NCBI GenBank assembly: GCA_947630715.1
Contig: CANRIP010000004.1
Coordinates: 35,994-99,993, forward strand
Source of the DNA: an uncultured Acetatifactor sp.
GTDB lineage: Bacteria; Bacillota; Clostridia; Lachnospirales; Lachnospiraceae
DNA length: 64,000 nt
Direction: 5' to 3'
The stretch's first letter is position 1. Each line of letters opens with the position of its first letter. Below the pieces are notes generated by a model, which worked only from the letters and a program-made list of their open reading frames with translations, ran no database searches and was not told where the DNA came from. The position numbers and the translations under genes were made by a program. Of this stretch, positions 53,219 to 62,322 are shown piece after piece.

Positions 53219-53743
53219 TTACGGGAGTTTTTCCGGTTCCGGGTACTCCACTCCAAAGGTATCCACAGTGACGGTTTCCATCACCTGCTCGTCTAGCGGC
53301 CGGTCGTTATAATCGGTGGCGGTTTCGGCAATCCTGTTTACCACATCCATCCCTTCGGTCACTTTTCCAAACGCCGCATAGGCGCCGTCCAGGTGCGGGG
53401 CGTTTTTGTGCATAATGAAAAACTGGGAGCCGGCGGAATCAGGATTCATGGCTCTTGCCATGGAGAGGACGCCTGCCGTATGTTTCAGGGGATTCTGGAA
53501 ACCGTTTTGGGAAAACTCGCCCTTGATACTGTACCCGGGGCCGCCCATGCCGGTTCCGTCGGGGCATCCCCCCTGGAGCATAAAGCCCTTGATGACTCTG
53601 TGAAACGTTAGGCCGTTGTAGAAATTGCTGCGGGCCAGACTGATAAAATTATGGACGGTGTTTGGGGCGGTTTCCGGGTAAAGCTCAAGGCGGATCACGC
53701 CGCCGTCTTTCATGGTGATCGTTACAACAGGATTCTGCGCCAT
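53219..53743 (-). CDS. Cyclophilin-type peptidyl-prolyl isomerase
   Basis: A 174-residue cyclophilin that speeds proline isomerisation in folding proteins. Family motifs are [60 protein letters not shown] and [13 protein letters not shown]. Start 53743 follows AAGGAGC; the longer track ORF reads through noncoding sequence. No signal peptide, so cytoplasmic. Confidence 0.95.
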   Translation of the reverse strand: MAQNPVVTITMKDGGVIRLELYPETAPNTVHNFISLARSNFYNGLTFHRVIKGFMLQGGCPDGTGMGGPGYSIKGEFSQNGFQNPLKHTAGVLSMARAMNPDSAGSQFFIMHKNAPHLDGAYAAFGKVTEGMDVVNRIAETATDYNDRPLDEQVMETVTVDTFGVEYPEPEKLP

Positions 53744-53869
53744 TTTTATCGCTCCTTTTCCCCGCTGAGCCGGGAAAGCTTTCCCGTGACTTGCGGAAAC
53801 ATCTGTGTTAAACTGTTTGTAACCATTGTAGCGTAAAATGGAATCAGCGTAAAGAGGGAAGTGTGAAAA

Positions 53870-54640
53870 GTGAGTTATCTGAAGGAGATCAAGGTGCCGG
53901 GGAAAGATGGGGAACCCTCCGGGGATCCTGGGGAGAACCAAAAGGCCGGAACGCTGTATGTGACGGACGATCCCCTGCTTGCCGGGACGCTGCGGGAGCG
54001 GGGAGAGGCGGTGGCGGTCTGGCTGCATGAGGGGAACCGGGATCAGGATTTCTCCGATTTTCTTTTCGCGGTGGAGGATCCGGAAAATCTGGATGCGGAG
54101 TATGCGGATCGGGTGTACCGGCGCCTGAAGAATCTTCCCTGGAAGATTTTACAGACAAAGCGCTGCCTGGTCAGGGAGACTACGCCGGAGGATGTGGAAG
54201 ATTTCTACCGCATTTACAGCGATCCCTCCATCACCAGGTACATGGAGGGGCTGTATCCGGAAAAAGAGCAGGAAAAACAGTATATTCGGGAATATATCGA
54301 AAAAGTATATACGTTTTTTGAATTCGGCGTGTGGACGGTAGTGGAGCGGGCGGGCGGAAAGGTGATCGGCCGTGCGGGTTTTTCATACAGGGAAGGGTAT
54401 TTGGAACCGGAGCTGGGATTTATCATCGGCGCACCGTGGCAGGGGAAGGGATACGCCCAGGAGGTCTGCCGGGCAATTCTGGAATATGGATGGGATGTTC
54501 TGGGGTTTGAACAGGTCCAGGCGATGGTGGAACCGGGGAACAGGGCTTCCTTAAACGTGTGCAGAAAACTGGGGTTTGAAGAACAGGGGAAGGCTGTGAT
54601 AGACGGGAAACGGTATGTGAGGCTTTTGTGCGCCCGATGA
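53870..54640 (+). CDS. GNAT N-acetyltransferase with an N-terminal extra domain
   Basis: A 256-residue protein. About residues 25-100 form a small alpha/beta domain I cannot name ([28 protein letters not shown]). The GNAT domain follows (about 105-256): [17 protein letters not shown], the acetyl-CoA site in [22 protein letters not shown], and [17 protein letters not shown]. It is close to the RimJ-type group that acetylates protein or small-molecule amines; the substrate is open. It starts at GTG 53870, with GAGGG about 12 nt upstream; overlapping GTG codons are out of frame. Confidence 0.82.
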   Translation: MSYLKEIKVPGKDGEPSGDPGENQKAGTLYVTDDPLLAGTLRERGEAVAVWLHEGNRDQDFSDFLFAVEDPENLDAEYADRVYRRLKNLPWKILQTKRCLVRETTPEDVEDFYRIYSDPSITRYMEGLYPEKEQEKQYIREYIEKVYTFFEFGVWTVVERAGGKVIGRAGFSYREGYLEPELGFIIGAPWQGKGYAQEVCRAILEYGWDVLGFEQVQAMVEPGNRASLNVCRKLGFEEQGKAVIDGKRYVRLLCAR

Positions 54641-54731
54641 ACCCTAGACGCCGTGTCCGGCGCCAGGGCCACACTGAAAATTGTAACGAAAAAAGTGTTA
54701 AATTTTAATAAAATATGTGAAAAATTGATGA

Positions 54732-54760
54732 TTGACACTGAAAATAACCGATGCTATACT
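54732..54760 (+). promoter_or_regulatory. Strong sigma-A promoter for amt
   Basis: TTGACA, a 17-base spacer, TATACT. Transcription would start near 54767, right before the leader hairpins. Confidence 0.82.
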
Positions 54761-54770
54761 AACTCACATA

Positions 54771-54842
54771 AGCAAAGGCGCTGTGGGATACCCGCAGTGC
54801 CTTTGTGTATGTACCGGGATGGACGCGCGCGGCCGGACATAC
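54771..54842 (+). promoter_or_regulatory. Structured amt leader, two hairpins
   Basis: Hairpin 1 (54774-54805) pairs CAAAGGC-G-CTG-T-GGG with CCC-G-CAG-T-GCCTTTG, about 15 bp with G-T pairs and an ATA loop. Hairpin 2 (54807-54842) pairs GTATGT-A-CCGG with CCGG-ACATAC. They start at the predicted transcription start, and the amt ATG is still about 115 nt away. Neither has a T-run. The arrangement suggests nitrogen-responsive RNA control, for example by an ANTAR-type protein, but the loops do not match the known ANTAR motif. Confidence 0.5.
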
Positions 54843-54956
54843 AATCATGAGCGGGCATTGCCGGGGCTGACGGCATTCCTGCGGAAAATGCGATGCAATG
54901 GAGCTTCGAGGAGGAAGCACCTGTGTCGCTATTTTTATTTTGGAGGAGGAAAAATC

Positions 54957-56747
54957 ATGTCTGAGGAGATTATGAACGCCATAAACGGCGAAGTGTACGG
55001 CGTCTGGTTTCTGATCGGCGCAGCGCTGGTATTCTGGATGCAGGCCGGTTTTGCAATGGTGGAGACCGGTTTTACCAGAGCCAAGAATGCCGGCAACATA
55101 CTGATGAAGAATCTGATGGATTTCTGCATCGGTACGGTGATGTTCATCCTGATCGGTTTCGGCCTGTTTCTGGGAGAGGATCTGGTGGGCTTTATCGGAA
55201 AACCCGGGTTCGACATCTTTTCCAATTATGAAAGCTTTGACTGGTCGAATTTCGTGTTTAACCTGGTGTTCTGCGCCACTACGGCCACCATTGTGTCGGG
55301 GGCCATGGCGGAGAGAACCAGATTTATTTCCTACTGTGTATATTCCGCGGTCATTTCCGCGGTCATTTATCCCGTGGAGGCGCACTGGACATGGGGCGGC
55401 GGCTGGCTTGCTCAAATGGGGTTCCACGATTTTGCGGGTTCCAACTGTATCCATATGGTGGGCGGCATCTGCGCTTTGATCGGCGCGGCCATGCTTGGGC
55501 CCCGGATCGGTAAATTTGTGAAGGATAAGTCCGGAAAGGTTACAAAGGTCAACGCTTTCCCCGGACACAATCTGCCGATCGGCTGCCTGGGCGTGTTCAT
55601 TTTGTGGCTTGGCTGGTACGGATTCAACGGCGCCGCCGCTGTTTCGGTGGCGGAGATGGGTTCCATTTTTCTGACCACCACCATTGCTCCCTCCGTGGCC
55701 ACGGTAGTCTGCATGATCTTTACCTGGATCAAATACGGCAAACCCGATGTGTCCATGTGCCTGAACGCCTCTCTGGCAGGACTGGTTGCCATCACGGCCC
55801 CCTGCGATGTATGTGACGCGTTCGGCGCTATTGTGATCGGCGCCGTATCGGGACTTCTGGTGGTATTCGGCGTATGGCTGCTGGATTATAAACTCAGAAT
55901 TGACGATCCTGTGGGCGCGGTGGCGGTTCACTGCTTAAACGGGATCTGGGGCACCATCGCGGTGGGTCTGTTCGCCACGGATACCGCTCCCGCTTTTGCA
56001 AGAGGCATCGGCGACGGCGTCACCTACGGCGCAAACCAGATCGCCGGCAAGGGCCTGTTCTACGGCGGCGGTTTCCGCCAGCTTGGCATCCAGCTTTTGG
56101 GTATGGGCGCTACCCTTGCCTGGACGGCGGTTACCATTGTGATCGCGTTCCTGGTGATCAAAGCCATCTTTGGGCTGCGTGTCTCGGAGGAGGAGGAGAT
56201 CGTGGGTCTGGATTCCACCGAGCATGGCCTGGCGTCTGCTTACTCCGGATTCTCCATCATGGATATCTCCAATACCATGACCATGGATGTGAATGAAAAT
56301 ACCGATCTGGGAACCAGCGATTTCGACGCGGCGTCCCAGGTCAAGAGGGATGCGGCGGTTCCTGTGGTGACTGCGCCTGTGGCCTCCGCTACCGGAATAT
56401 ACAAGGTTGTGGTGATTTCCAGGCTGTCCAGATACGATCACCTGAAGAAAGCCATGAACGATCTGGGCGTTACCGGTATGACCGTAACCCAGGTGATGGG
56501 CTGCGGCGTACAGAAGGGCGCGGGAGAGATGTACCGCGGCGTAGAGATGGACGCCACGCTGCTGCCTAAGGTGAAGGTGGAGGTTGTGGTCAGCAAGATC
56601 CCTGTGGAGAAGGTGATCGAGGCCGCCAAAAAGGCTCTTTACACCGGGCATATCGGAGACGGAAAGATCTTTGTGTACAGCGTTGACCGGGTAGTGAAGG
56701 TACGAACCGGCGAGGAAGATTTTGCCGCTTTGCAGGACGTGGAGTAA
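54957..56747 (+). CDS. amt: Ammonium transporter fused to a PII signalling domain
   Basis: A 596-residue fusion. Residues 1-410 are an Amt/MEP channel with 11 helices and the twin pore histidines in VEAHWTWGGGWL and VHCLNGIWGTI. After a linker (about 420-478) comes a complete PII domain (GIYKVVVISRLSRYDHLKKAM to the end, about 480-596), with the T-loop GCGVQKGAGEMYRGVEM and the ATP-loop TGHIGDGKIFVYSVD. In most bacteria a separate GlnK protein plugs the channel when nitrogen is plentiful; here the regulator is built in. ATG 54957 follows TGGAGGAGG; the track ORF reads back through the leader. Confidence 0.95.
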   Translation: MSEEIMNAINGEVYGVWFLIGAALVFWMQAGFAMVETGFTRAKNAGNILMKNLMDFCIGTVMFILIGFGLFLGEDLVGFIGKPGFDIFSNYESFDWSNFVFNLVFCATTATIVSGAMAERTRFISYCVYSAVISAVIYPVEAHWTWGGGWLAQMGFHDFAGSNCIHMVGGICALIGAAMLGPRIGKFVKDKSGKVTKVNAFPGHNLPIGCLGVFILWLGWYGFNGAAAVSVAEMGSIFLTTTIAPSVATVVCMIFTWIKYGKPDVSMCLNASLAGLVAITAPCDVCDAFGAIVIGAVSGLLVVFGVWLLDYKLRIDDPVGAVAVHCLNGIWGTIAVGLFATDTAPAFARGIGDGVTYGANQIAGKGLFYGGGFRQLGIQLLGMGATLAWTAVTIVIAFLVIKAIFGLRVSEEEEIVGLDSTEHGLASAYSGFSIMDISNTMTMDVNENTDLGTSDFDAASQVKRDAAVPVVTAPVASATGIYKVVVISRLSRYDHLKKAMNDLGVTGMTVTQVMGCGVQKGAGEMYRGVEMDATLLPKVKVEVVVSKIPVEKVIEAAKKALYTGHIGDGKIFVYSVDRVVKVRTGEEDFAALQDVE

Positions 56748-56838
56748 AGCGGGTTCCGCGGGGGAAGGGGAAACCCGGACCCTGGCCTGTCGCGGCAACA
56801 CGGCGGCAAGCGGGTAAATTTGTCTGACGGAAAATAAG

Positions 56839-56887
56839 AAAGCAGCGGCGTTTCGGTGGAAGAACCGTGACGCCGCTGCTTGTTTGT
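56839..56887. terminator. Bidirectional terminator between amt and hflC
   Basis: AAGCAGCGGCGT / ACGCCGCTGCTT, a 12-bp stem with T-rich flanks in both directions, in the gap between the convergent amt and hflC genes. Confidence 0.85.
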
Positions 56888-56911
56888 GTTCCTGGTATTC
56901 CGCGCTGTTGT

Positions 56912-57781
56912 TTAGTTGCCGTAAAAGATCTGAGCAATGGGGGAATCCGGGGAAAGGATCACTGTTTTGCTGCCCCCTTCCATGGATATCTTCAAAGCGT
57001 CCAGACTCCGCACAAAAGAGTAGAATTCCTGCCGGGAGGGATCCGAGTACGCTTCGGACAGGATCCGCATGTATTCCGCCTCCCCTTCCGCAATCAGAAT
57101 TTCCGCCTGTTTCTGTGCCTCGGAGAGCATGACGGTCACTTCCTTGTCCGTAGTGTTGCGGATGATTTTTGCCTCGGAATTTCCCTCCGCGGTATAGGTG
57201 GCGGCGATGTTGTCCCGTTCGGAGATCATGCGCTCATAGACCGCCGCCTTGTTGTCGCTGGGAAGATCCAGCTTTTTTGTCTCAAAGGCGAGCAGCTCGA
57301 TTCCGTACTGATCCAGGGAGGAACCGATGTTGTCGAGCACCGCCTGGGAGAGAGCGCCGTTTCGGCCCGAGATCACGTCATCCTGGGAAGTGCTGCTGAT
57401 TACGTTTTTGGTGGAGTTGTACACGATGGCATCCAGCCGGCTCTCCGCGTTGGTGATGGAGGAATTCAGCGTCTGCGCAAACTTTAAAGGATCCGTGATG
57501 TGCCACAGGATATAGCTGTCGCAGATCATGGTCTTTTTGTCGCTGGTGATCACATCCGAAGGAGAGAGGTCATATAAAAGAATCTCTTTGGGCAGAGTGT
57601 CCACGCTCTGGAGAAAAGGGATCCGGAAACTGACGCCCGCCGTGGAAATCACATGATCGATCCTTCCGAATTGCCGGATCAGGCTGTATTCGTCTTCCCT
57701 GGTGACAACGATGCTGGAGGAGCCTATGACCAGCAGCGCCAGCACTGCCGCGCAAATGACAATTTTTTTTACGGTTTTCAT
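56912..57781 (-). CDS. hflC: HflC-like SPFH protease modulator
   Basis: A 289-residue membrane protein: one N-terminal helix (KKIVICAAVLALLVIGSSS) and an SPFH/band-7 domain (VTREDEYSLIRQFGRIDHV, GVSFRIPFLQSVDTLPKEIL), then a coiled coil with RMISERDNIAATYTAEGNSEAK typical of HflC. With HflK it forms a cage that encloses FtsH in other bacteria and modulates its access to substrates; ftsH is 13 kb upstream here. It overlaps hflK by 4 bp. Confidence 0.92.
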   Translation of the reverse strand: MKTVKKIVICAAVLALLVIGSSSIVVTREDEYSLIRQFGRIDHVISTAGVSFRIPFLQSVDTLPKEILLYDLSPSDVITSDKKTMICDSYILWHITDPLKFAQTLNSSITNAESRLDAIVYNSTKNVISSTSQDDVISGRNGALSQAVLDNIGSSLDQYGIELLAFETKKLDLPSDNKAAVYERMISERDNIAATYTAEGNSEAKIIRNTTDKEVTVMLSEAQKQAEILIAEGEAEYMRILSEAYSDPSRQEFYSFVRSLDALKISMEGGSKTVILSPDSPIAQIFYGN

Positions 57782-58842
57782 CTGTTTTCCTCCTGTTCTG
57801 TTTCATTGCCCGCGTTTGCCCCCGCCGTGCTGCCTGTCACGCCGGCGGTATCCTGGGAGCCGGTAAAGGATTCCAGCGGGTAGATGGTCTGCATGTTTCC
57901 GCCGGAGCCCTCGATAATCACCTTCAGGCCGGGAAGGACATCCTCCATGGTTTCATAGAACATGCGCTTTCGGGTGACGGCGGGATTTTTGATATATTCC
58001 TCATACATGGCGTTGAAACGGGCTACCTGGGCGGTGGCTTCGTTAATCCGCTCCGTCTTCTGGGCCTCCGCGTCCTTCACAATGGCGTCTGCCTCCGCTT
58101 CCGCGGAAGGAATCTGCTCGTTGCGGTATTTGTTGGCGTTGTTTAACGCGGTTTCCTTCCCCTGCTTTGCGGTTTCCACCGCCTTGAAGGACTCCATGAC
58201 CTCAGTGGTGGGAGGCTGGGAATCCTGGATGGTGATATTGACAAGCTGAACGCCGATATCCTGATTTTCCAGCCGTTCCAGAATCATGTCGCGGATGGTT
58301 GCCTGGATTTCGTTTTTGCCCGTGGTCAGCACATCGTCCACCGGGTAGCTGCCGATTACGGTGCGGATACAGCTCTGGCTGATGTTCCGCAGAATTTCCA
58401 GAGGGTTGGAGGAGGCGTAAAGAGCCTTCACCGGGTCGCTGTACCGATACTCCACATAAAAGTCCACGTCGATAAAGTTAAAATCCGAGGTGATCATCAG
58501 GGATTCGTCGGAGATGGTCTCGTTGGTGCCGGCGTCGTAACCGATGGAAAAGCCCTGTATGGTGGTATTCACCTTTTTGACCTGCTGGATGAAGGGGATT
58601 TTAAAGTGCAGTCCCGGCGTCGTAACCGCCTGAGCCTTTCCCAGCGTAATCAAAACCGCCTGTTCCTGCTCTTTGATCTCATAGGTGGAGTTGGCGGCTA
58701 AGATCAGAAGGATAACCACCGCCACAACCGCGGCGATCACCCCGCTTCGGTTCTTTTTTTCCGGCGAACCTGATTTTGTGCCGTCCATAGTCTCAAAACC
58801 GTTTCTTCTGTTTCGTAAGGAATCTCTGTTTGTAAATCCCAT
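57778..58842 (-). CDS. hflK: HflK-like SPFH protease modulator
   Basis: A 354-residue membrane protein with a helix at about 34-52 (GVIAAVVAVVILLILAANST), an SPFH domain (KEQEQAVLITLGKAQAVTTPGLHFKIPF), a helical rod (EAEADAIVKDAEAQKTERINEATAQVARF) and a flexible Gly/Thr-rich end. Start 58842 follows AAGGAGC; the track ORF adds about 60 residues upstream of that site. Its stop overlaps the hflC start (ATGA), so the pair is coupled. Confidence 0.93.
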   Translation of the reverse strand: MGFTNRDSLRNRRNGFETMDGTKSGSPEKKNRSGVIAAVVAVVILLILAANSTYEIKEQEQAVLITLGKAQAVTTPGLHFKIPFIQQVKKVNTTIQGFSIGYDAGTNETISDESLMITSDFNFIDVDFYVEYRYSDPVKALYASSNPLEILRNISQSCIRTVIGSYPVDDVLTTGKNEIQATIRDMILERLENQDIGVQLVNITIQDSQPPTTEVMESFKAVETAKQGKETALNNANKYRNEQIPSAEAEADAIVKDAEAQKTERINEATAQVARFNAMYEEYIKNPAVTRKRMFYETMEDVLPGLKVIIEGSGGNMQTIYPLESFTGSQDTAGVTGSTAGANAGNETEQEENR

Positions 58843-58924
58843 ACTTTTCGCTCCTTTCCAAAGGTGGGAAACCGGAAACGAAAATCCGGCGAAAACCGGC
58901 GTCCGTCCGGATGCCCGTATCCAC

Positions 58925-58953
58925 ATCATACAGGAAAATATCCGAAAGCGCAA
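58925..58953 (-). promoter_or_regulatory. Promoter for hflKC
   Basis: On the minus strand, TTGCGC, a 17-base spacer, TATGAT, about 80 bp before the hflK ATG. Confidence 0.6.
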
Positions 58954-58990
58954 TGCCTGGGAGGAAAAACGTCCGTTCCAAATCTTTTCC

Positions 58991-59019
58991 TTGTCCTTTG
59001 CCGGGCGGCATGGTATACT
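58991..59019 (+). promoter_or_regulatory. Promoter for the glycerol operon
   Basis: TTGTCC, a 17-base spacer, TATACT, about 48 bp before the first glycerol gene. Confidence 0.65.
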
Positions 59020-59066
59020 GAACAAAATTTACATGGCTTTTTCAGACGGACGAGGGAGGGAATATC

Positions 59067-60503
59067 ATGTACGATGTGATCGTGATCGGCGCCGGCGTGA
59101 CCGGCTGCGCCATAGCCAGAGAGCTGGCGCGTTTTCGCTGGAAAACCGCCGTGCTGGAACGGGCGTCGGACGTGTGCGAAGGCACCTCCAAAGCCAACAG
59201 CGGCATTGCTCACGCGGGCTATGACGCAAAACCGGGCACCCTCAAGGCAAAGCTGAACCTGGAGGGCAGCAGGATGATGGAGGCGCTGTCGAAGGAGCTG
59301 GATTTCCCCTATCGGCGAAACGGCTCCCTGGTTCTGTGCTTTGAGGAAACGGGCAAAACGGAGCTGGAGCGGCTGCGGGCGCAGGGCCTGGCCAACGGAG
59401 TGGAGGGCCTTGAGATTCTGGACAGGAAACAGTTGAGGGAAAAGGAGCCCGGGGTTTCCGATCAGGCGGTGGCCGCCCTCTATGCCCCCACCGGCGGCAT
59501 TGTCTGTCCCTTCGACCTGACGTTAGCCTTCGCGGAAAACGCCGCCGCAAACGGGGTGGAATTCCATTTTACCACACAGGTAACCCATATGGAAAAAATT
59601 CCCCAGGGGTACAGGCTGGACACCAGCCGGGGCAGCTATGAAACCAGGGCGGTGGTCAACGCGGCGGGCGTATACGCCGGGGAGCTCCACAATCAGATCA
59701 GCGGGAAAAAGATCCGCATCATCCCCCGAAAAGGCGAATACTGCCTGATGGATAAGAGCGTGGGAAACCTGGTCAGCCATACCCTGTTTCAACTGCCTAC
59801 CGCTTACGGGAAAGGGGTTTTGGTGACGCCCACCGTCCACGGCAATCTGCTGGCGGGGCCCACCGCTGTGGATGTGGAAGATCCGGAGTCGGTGAACACC
59901 ACCCGGGAGGGAATGGACGAGGTTTTCAAACGGGCCGCCATGAGCGTCAACGGACTGCCCGTCAAACAGGTGATTACCTCCTTCGCGGGGCTGCGCGCCC
60001 ATGAGGAAGGGAACGATTTTATCATCGGGATGGTGCAGGACGCGCCTGGATTTTTTGACGCCGCCGGCATGGAATCTCCCGGTCTGACCTGTGCGCCGGC
60101 TGTGGGGAAGTATGTGGCGGCCATGGTCAGAACGTACCTTCCGGCCCAAGAAAAATCGGATTTTATCCCTTCCCGGAAAGGAATTCCCCATATCGCGTCG
60201 GCGTCTGACGCGGAGAGGAAACGGCTGATCGGCGAAAATCCCCTGTACGGGAATGTGGTCTGCCGCTGCGAGCTGGTGACCGAGGGAGAGATTGTGGACG
60301 CGATCCGAAGGCCCCTTGGAGCCACCACCCTGGACGGGGTCAAGCGGCGGACCAGAGCGGGAATGGGGAGATGCCAGGCGGGTTTCTGCCTGCCGAAAAC
60401 CTTGGAGATTTTGGCCAGGGAGCTGGGACAGGATATTGGTCAGATCCGGAAAAACAACGGGGATTCTTATTTCCTGACCGGCTTTGACAAGGATGGCCTG
60501 TGA
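59067..60503 (+). CDS. GlpA-like FAD-dependent glycerol-3-phosphate dehydrogenase
   Basis: A 478-residue flavoprotein. The FAD dinucleotide motif YDVIVIGAGVTGCAIARELA opens it, with KANSGIAHAGYDAKPGTLKAKLN as in GlpA/GlpD. The end carries a BFD-like [2Fe-2S] module (CRCELVTEGEIVDAI and CQAGFC, about residues 398-455). The context of a pyridine-nucleotide oxidoreductase, a DUF1667 protein and glycerol kinase strongly suggests oxidation of glycerol-3-phosphate under anaerobic conditions. It is soluble. GAGGGAGGG sets the start. Confidence 0.9.
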   Translation: MYDVIVIGAGVTGCAIARELARFRWKTAVLERASDVCEGTSKANSGIAHAGYDAKPGTLKAKLNLEGSRMMEALSKELDFPYRRNGSLVLCFEETGKTELERLRAQGLANGVEGLEILDRKQLREKEPGVSDQAVAALYAPTGGIVCPFDLTLAFAENAAANGVEFHFTTQVTHMEKIPQGYRLDTSRGSYETRAVVNAAGVYAGELHNQISGKKIRIIPRKGEYCLMDKSVGNLVSHTLFQLPTAYGKGVLVTPTVHGNLLAGPTAVDVEDPESVNTTREGMDEVFKRAAMSVNGLPVKQVITSFAGLRAHEEGNDFIIGMVQDAPGFFDAAGMESPGLTCAPAVGKYVAAMVRTYLPAQEKSDFIPSRKGIPHIASASDAERKRLIGENPLYGNVVCRCELVTEGEIVDAIRRPLGATTLDGVKRRTRAGMGRCQAGFCLPKTLEILARELGQDIGQIRKNNGDSYFLTGFDKDGL

Positions 60504-60566
60504 AGATGGCCTGAGAATGGGAAAACGTTTTAAGCTGCCGTCTTGGGCGGCGGAATGAGAGGGACT

Positions 60567-61838
60567 ATGAAAAAAGACCTGGTGATCATCGGCGGAGGCC
60601 CGGCGGGGCTTGCGGCCGCGGCGGCCGCAAGGGAAACGGGCGTGGAGGATCTTTTGATTCTGGAGAGGGATCAACACCTGGGCGGGATCCTGAATCAGTG
60701 TATTCACAACGGGTTCGGCCTCCATACGTTTCAGGAGGAACTGACAGGCCCGGAGTATGCGGGAAGGTATGTGGAGAAAGTGCGATCCCTGGAGATCCCT
60801 TATAAGCTGAATTCCATGGTGGTGGATCTTCGGGCGGAGGGATCACGGAAAATCGTAACGGTCATGAACCGGGAAGAAGGAATGTATGAGATAGAGGCGA
60901 GGGCGGTCATTCTGGCCATGGGATGCAGGGAGCGGCCCAGAGGCGCCCTGAACATTCCGGGATACCGTCCCGCCGGCATTTATTCCGCCGGTACCGCTCA
61001 GCGATATGTCAATCGGGAAGGGAGAATGCCCGGCAGGGAGGCGGTGATCTTAGGCTCCGGCGACATCGGCCTGATTATGGCCAGGAGACTGACTCTGGAG
61101 GGAGCAAAGGTAAAGCTGGTGGCGGAAATTCAGCCCTACTCCGGAGGACTGCAACGGAACATTGTGCAGTGTCTGGACGATTTCGGCATCCCCTTAAAAT
61201 TAAGCCATACGGTGGTGGACATCCGGGGAAAGGAACGGGTGGAGGGCGTCACGGTAGCGAGAGTGGATGAGAATCTGAAACCCATACCCGGCACGGAGGA
61301 GGAAATCTCCTGTGACACGTTGCTCCTGTCCTGCGGCCTGATCCCGGAGAACGAGCTGACCAACGGGCTGGGGACTTCGCTGAATCCCGTCACGGGAGGC
61401 CCTTTTGTCAACGAGAGTCTGGAGACGGACAAGGAGGGAGTATTTGCCTGCGGCAACGTGCTGCATGTGCATGATCTGGTGGACTATGTCTCGGAGGAGG
61501 CGGCCCAGGCCGGCAGGAACGCGGCGGCGTTCCTTCAGGGGAACCTTTCCGGCAGAGGGCGGGAGATCCCTCTTGTGGGGACGGACGGCGTCCGTTACAC
61601 GGTGCCGTCCTCCATCGACGTAAGCCGCATGAATGAGACGCAGATCGTCCGTTTCCGGGTGGGGAACGCGTACCGGAACGCTTATCTTGAGGTGCGCTGC
61701 GGCGGAGAGCTGCTGCTAAGCCTGAAAAAGCCCGTGCTTGCTCCCGGCCAGATGGAACAGGTGCTGTTAAAAAAGGCGGATCTTGCGGGAAGGAAGGATC
61801 TGAAAGAAATCACCTTCCGCGTCCGCACACAAGTTTGA
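60567..61838 (+). CDS. FAD/NAD-dependent oxidoreductase (GlpB-role partner)
   Basis: A 423-residue flavoprotein disulfide-reductase-like protein with an FAD motif (DLVIIGGGPAGLAAAAAARE), NAD motif (REAVILGSGDIGLIMARRL) and a further FAD site (GVFACGNVLHVHDLVDYVSEEA). It has no CxxC redox pair in the usual place. It probably accepts electrons from the GlpA-like protein and passes them on, the role of GlpB in other bacteria, though it is not homologous in a simple way. Start 60567 follows GAGAGGGAC; ATG 60555 is an alternative. Confidence 0.85.
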   Translation: MKKDLVIIGGGPAGLAAAAAARETGVEDLLILERDQHLGGILNQCIHNGFGLHTFQEELTGPEYAGRYVEKVRSLEIPYKLNSMVVDLRAEGSRKIVTVMNREEGMYEIEARAVILAMGCRERPRGALNIPGYRPAGIYSAGTAQRYVNREGRMPGREAVILGSGDIGLIMARRLTLEGAKVKLVAEIQPYSGGLQRNIVQCLDDFGIPLKLSHTVVDIRGKERVEGVTVARVDENLKPIPGTEEEISCDTLLLSCGLIPENELTNGLGTSLNPVTGGPFVNESLETDKEGVFACGNVLHVHDLVDYVSEEAAQAGRNAAAFLQGNLSGRGREIPLVGTDGVRYTVPSSIDVSRMNETQIVRFRVGNAYRNAYLEVRCGGELLLSLKKPVLAPGQMEQVLLKKADLAGRKDLKEITFRVRTQV

Positions 61839-61849
61839 GGAGGCGTCAG

Positions 61850-62239
61850 ATGAAAGAGATCGGCAGAGAAGAAAAGTCCGTGATCTGTATTCGCTGTCCG
61901 CTGGGCTGCCATATATCGGTGGAATTGGCGGACGGCAAGATCCAGAGCATCACCGGCAACACCTGTCCCAGAGGGGCGGAGTACGCGGCCAGGGAATTGA
62001 CGGATCCCAGACGAACGGTTACCAGCCTGGTGCGGGTTCGGGGAGGGGAATATCCTGTGGTCTCCGTGAAAACCGCCGGTGACATCCCCAGAGACAAGAT
62101 GCGGGACTGCGCCGCCGCGCTGAAAGAGATTGTGCTGACGGCCCCGGTGCGCATGGGAGACGTGGTGCTGGAAAATGTGTGCGGCACAGGCGTGAATATG
62201 GTGGCCACGGCGGATATGGCAAAGGCGCCGGAGACGTAA
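61850..62239 (+). CDS. DUF1667 iron-sulfur-type protein
   Basis: A 129-residue DUF1667 protein. The cysteines CIRCPLGCHISV and NTCPRGAEYA look like an iron-sulfur site, followed by VSVKTAGDIPRDKMRDCAAAL. The family is almost always encoded with the two glycerol oxidoreductases seen here, so it is likely their small electron-transfer subunit. Start 61850 follows GAGGAGG; the track's TTG 61835 lies in that site. It overlaps no gene but is 11 bp after the oxidoreductase stop. Confidence 0.85.
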   Translation: MKEIGREEKSVICIRCPLGCHISVELADGKIQSITGNTCPRGAEYAARELTDPRRTVTSLVRVRGGEYPVVSVKTAGDIPRDKMRDCAAALKEIVLTAPVRMGDVVLENVCGTGVNMVATADMAKAPET

Positions 62240-62322
62240 GAGGCGTCCGGAAGACGTAAGAGGCGCAAAATCAGCGGCGAATGGGCGGATAAGCCGCCAC
62301 AGGGCGGCGGAAAAGAGGAGAT

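Noticed and set aside
54771-54842. ANTAR-type RNA motif
   Set aside because: Loops do not show the paired hexaloops with A1 and G4 that define it; kept only as an unnamed leader structure.
54759-55931. 390-aa minus-strand ORF
   Set aside because: Shadow of amt; composition is typical of a reverse frame.
62232-62265. Direct repeat AGACGTAAGAGGCG at the DUF1667 stop
   Set aside because: Two 14-bp copies at a 20-bp period look like a simple local duplication with no regulatory sign.
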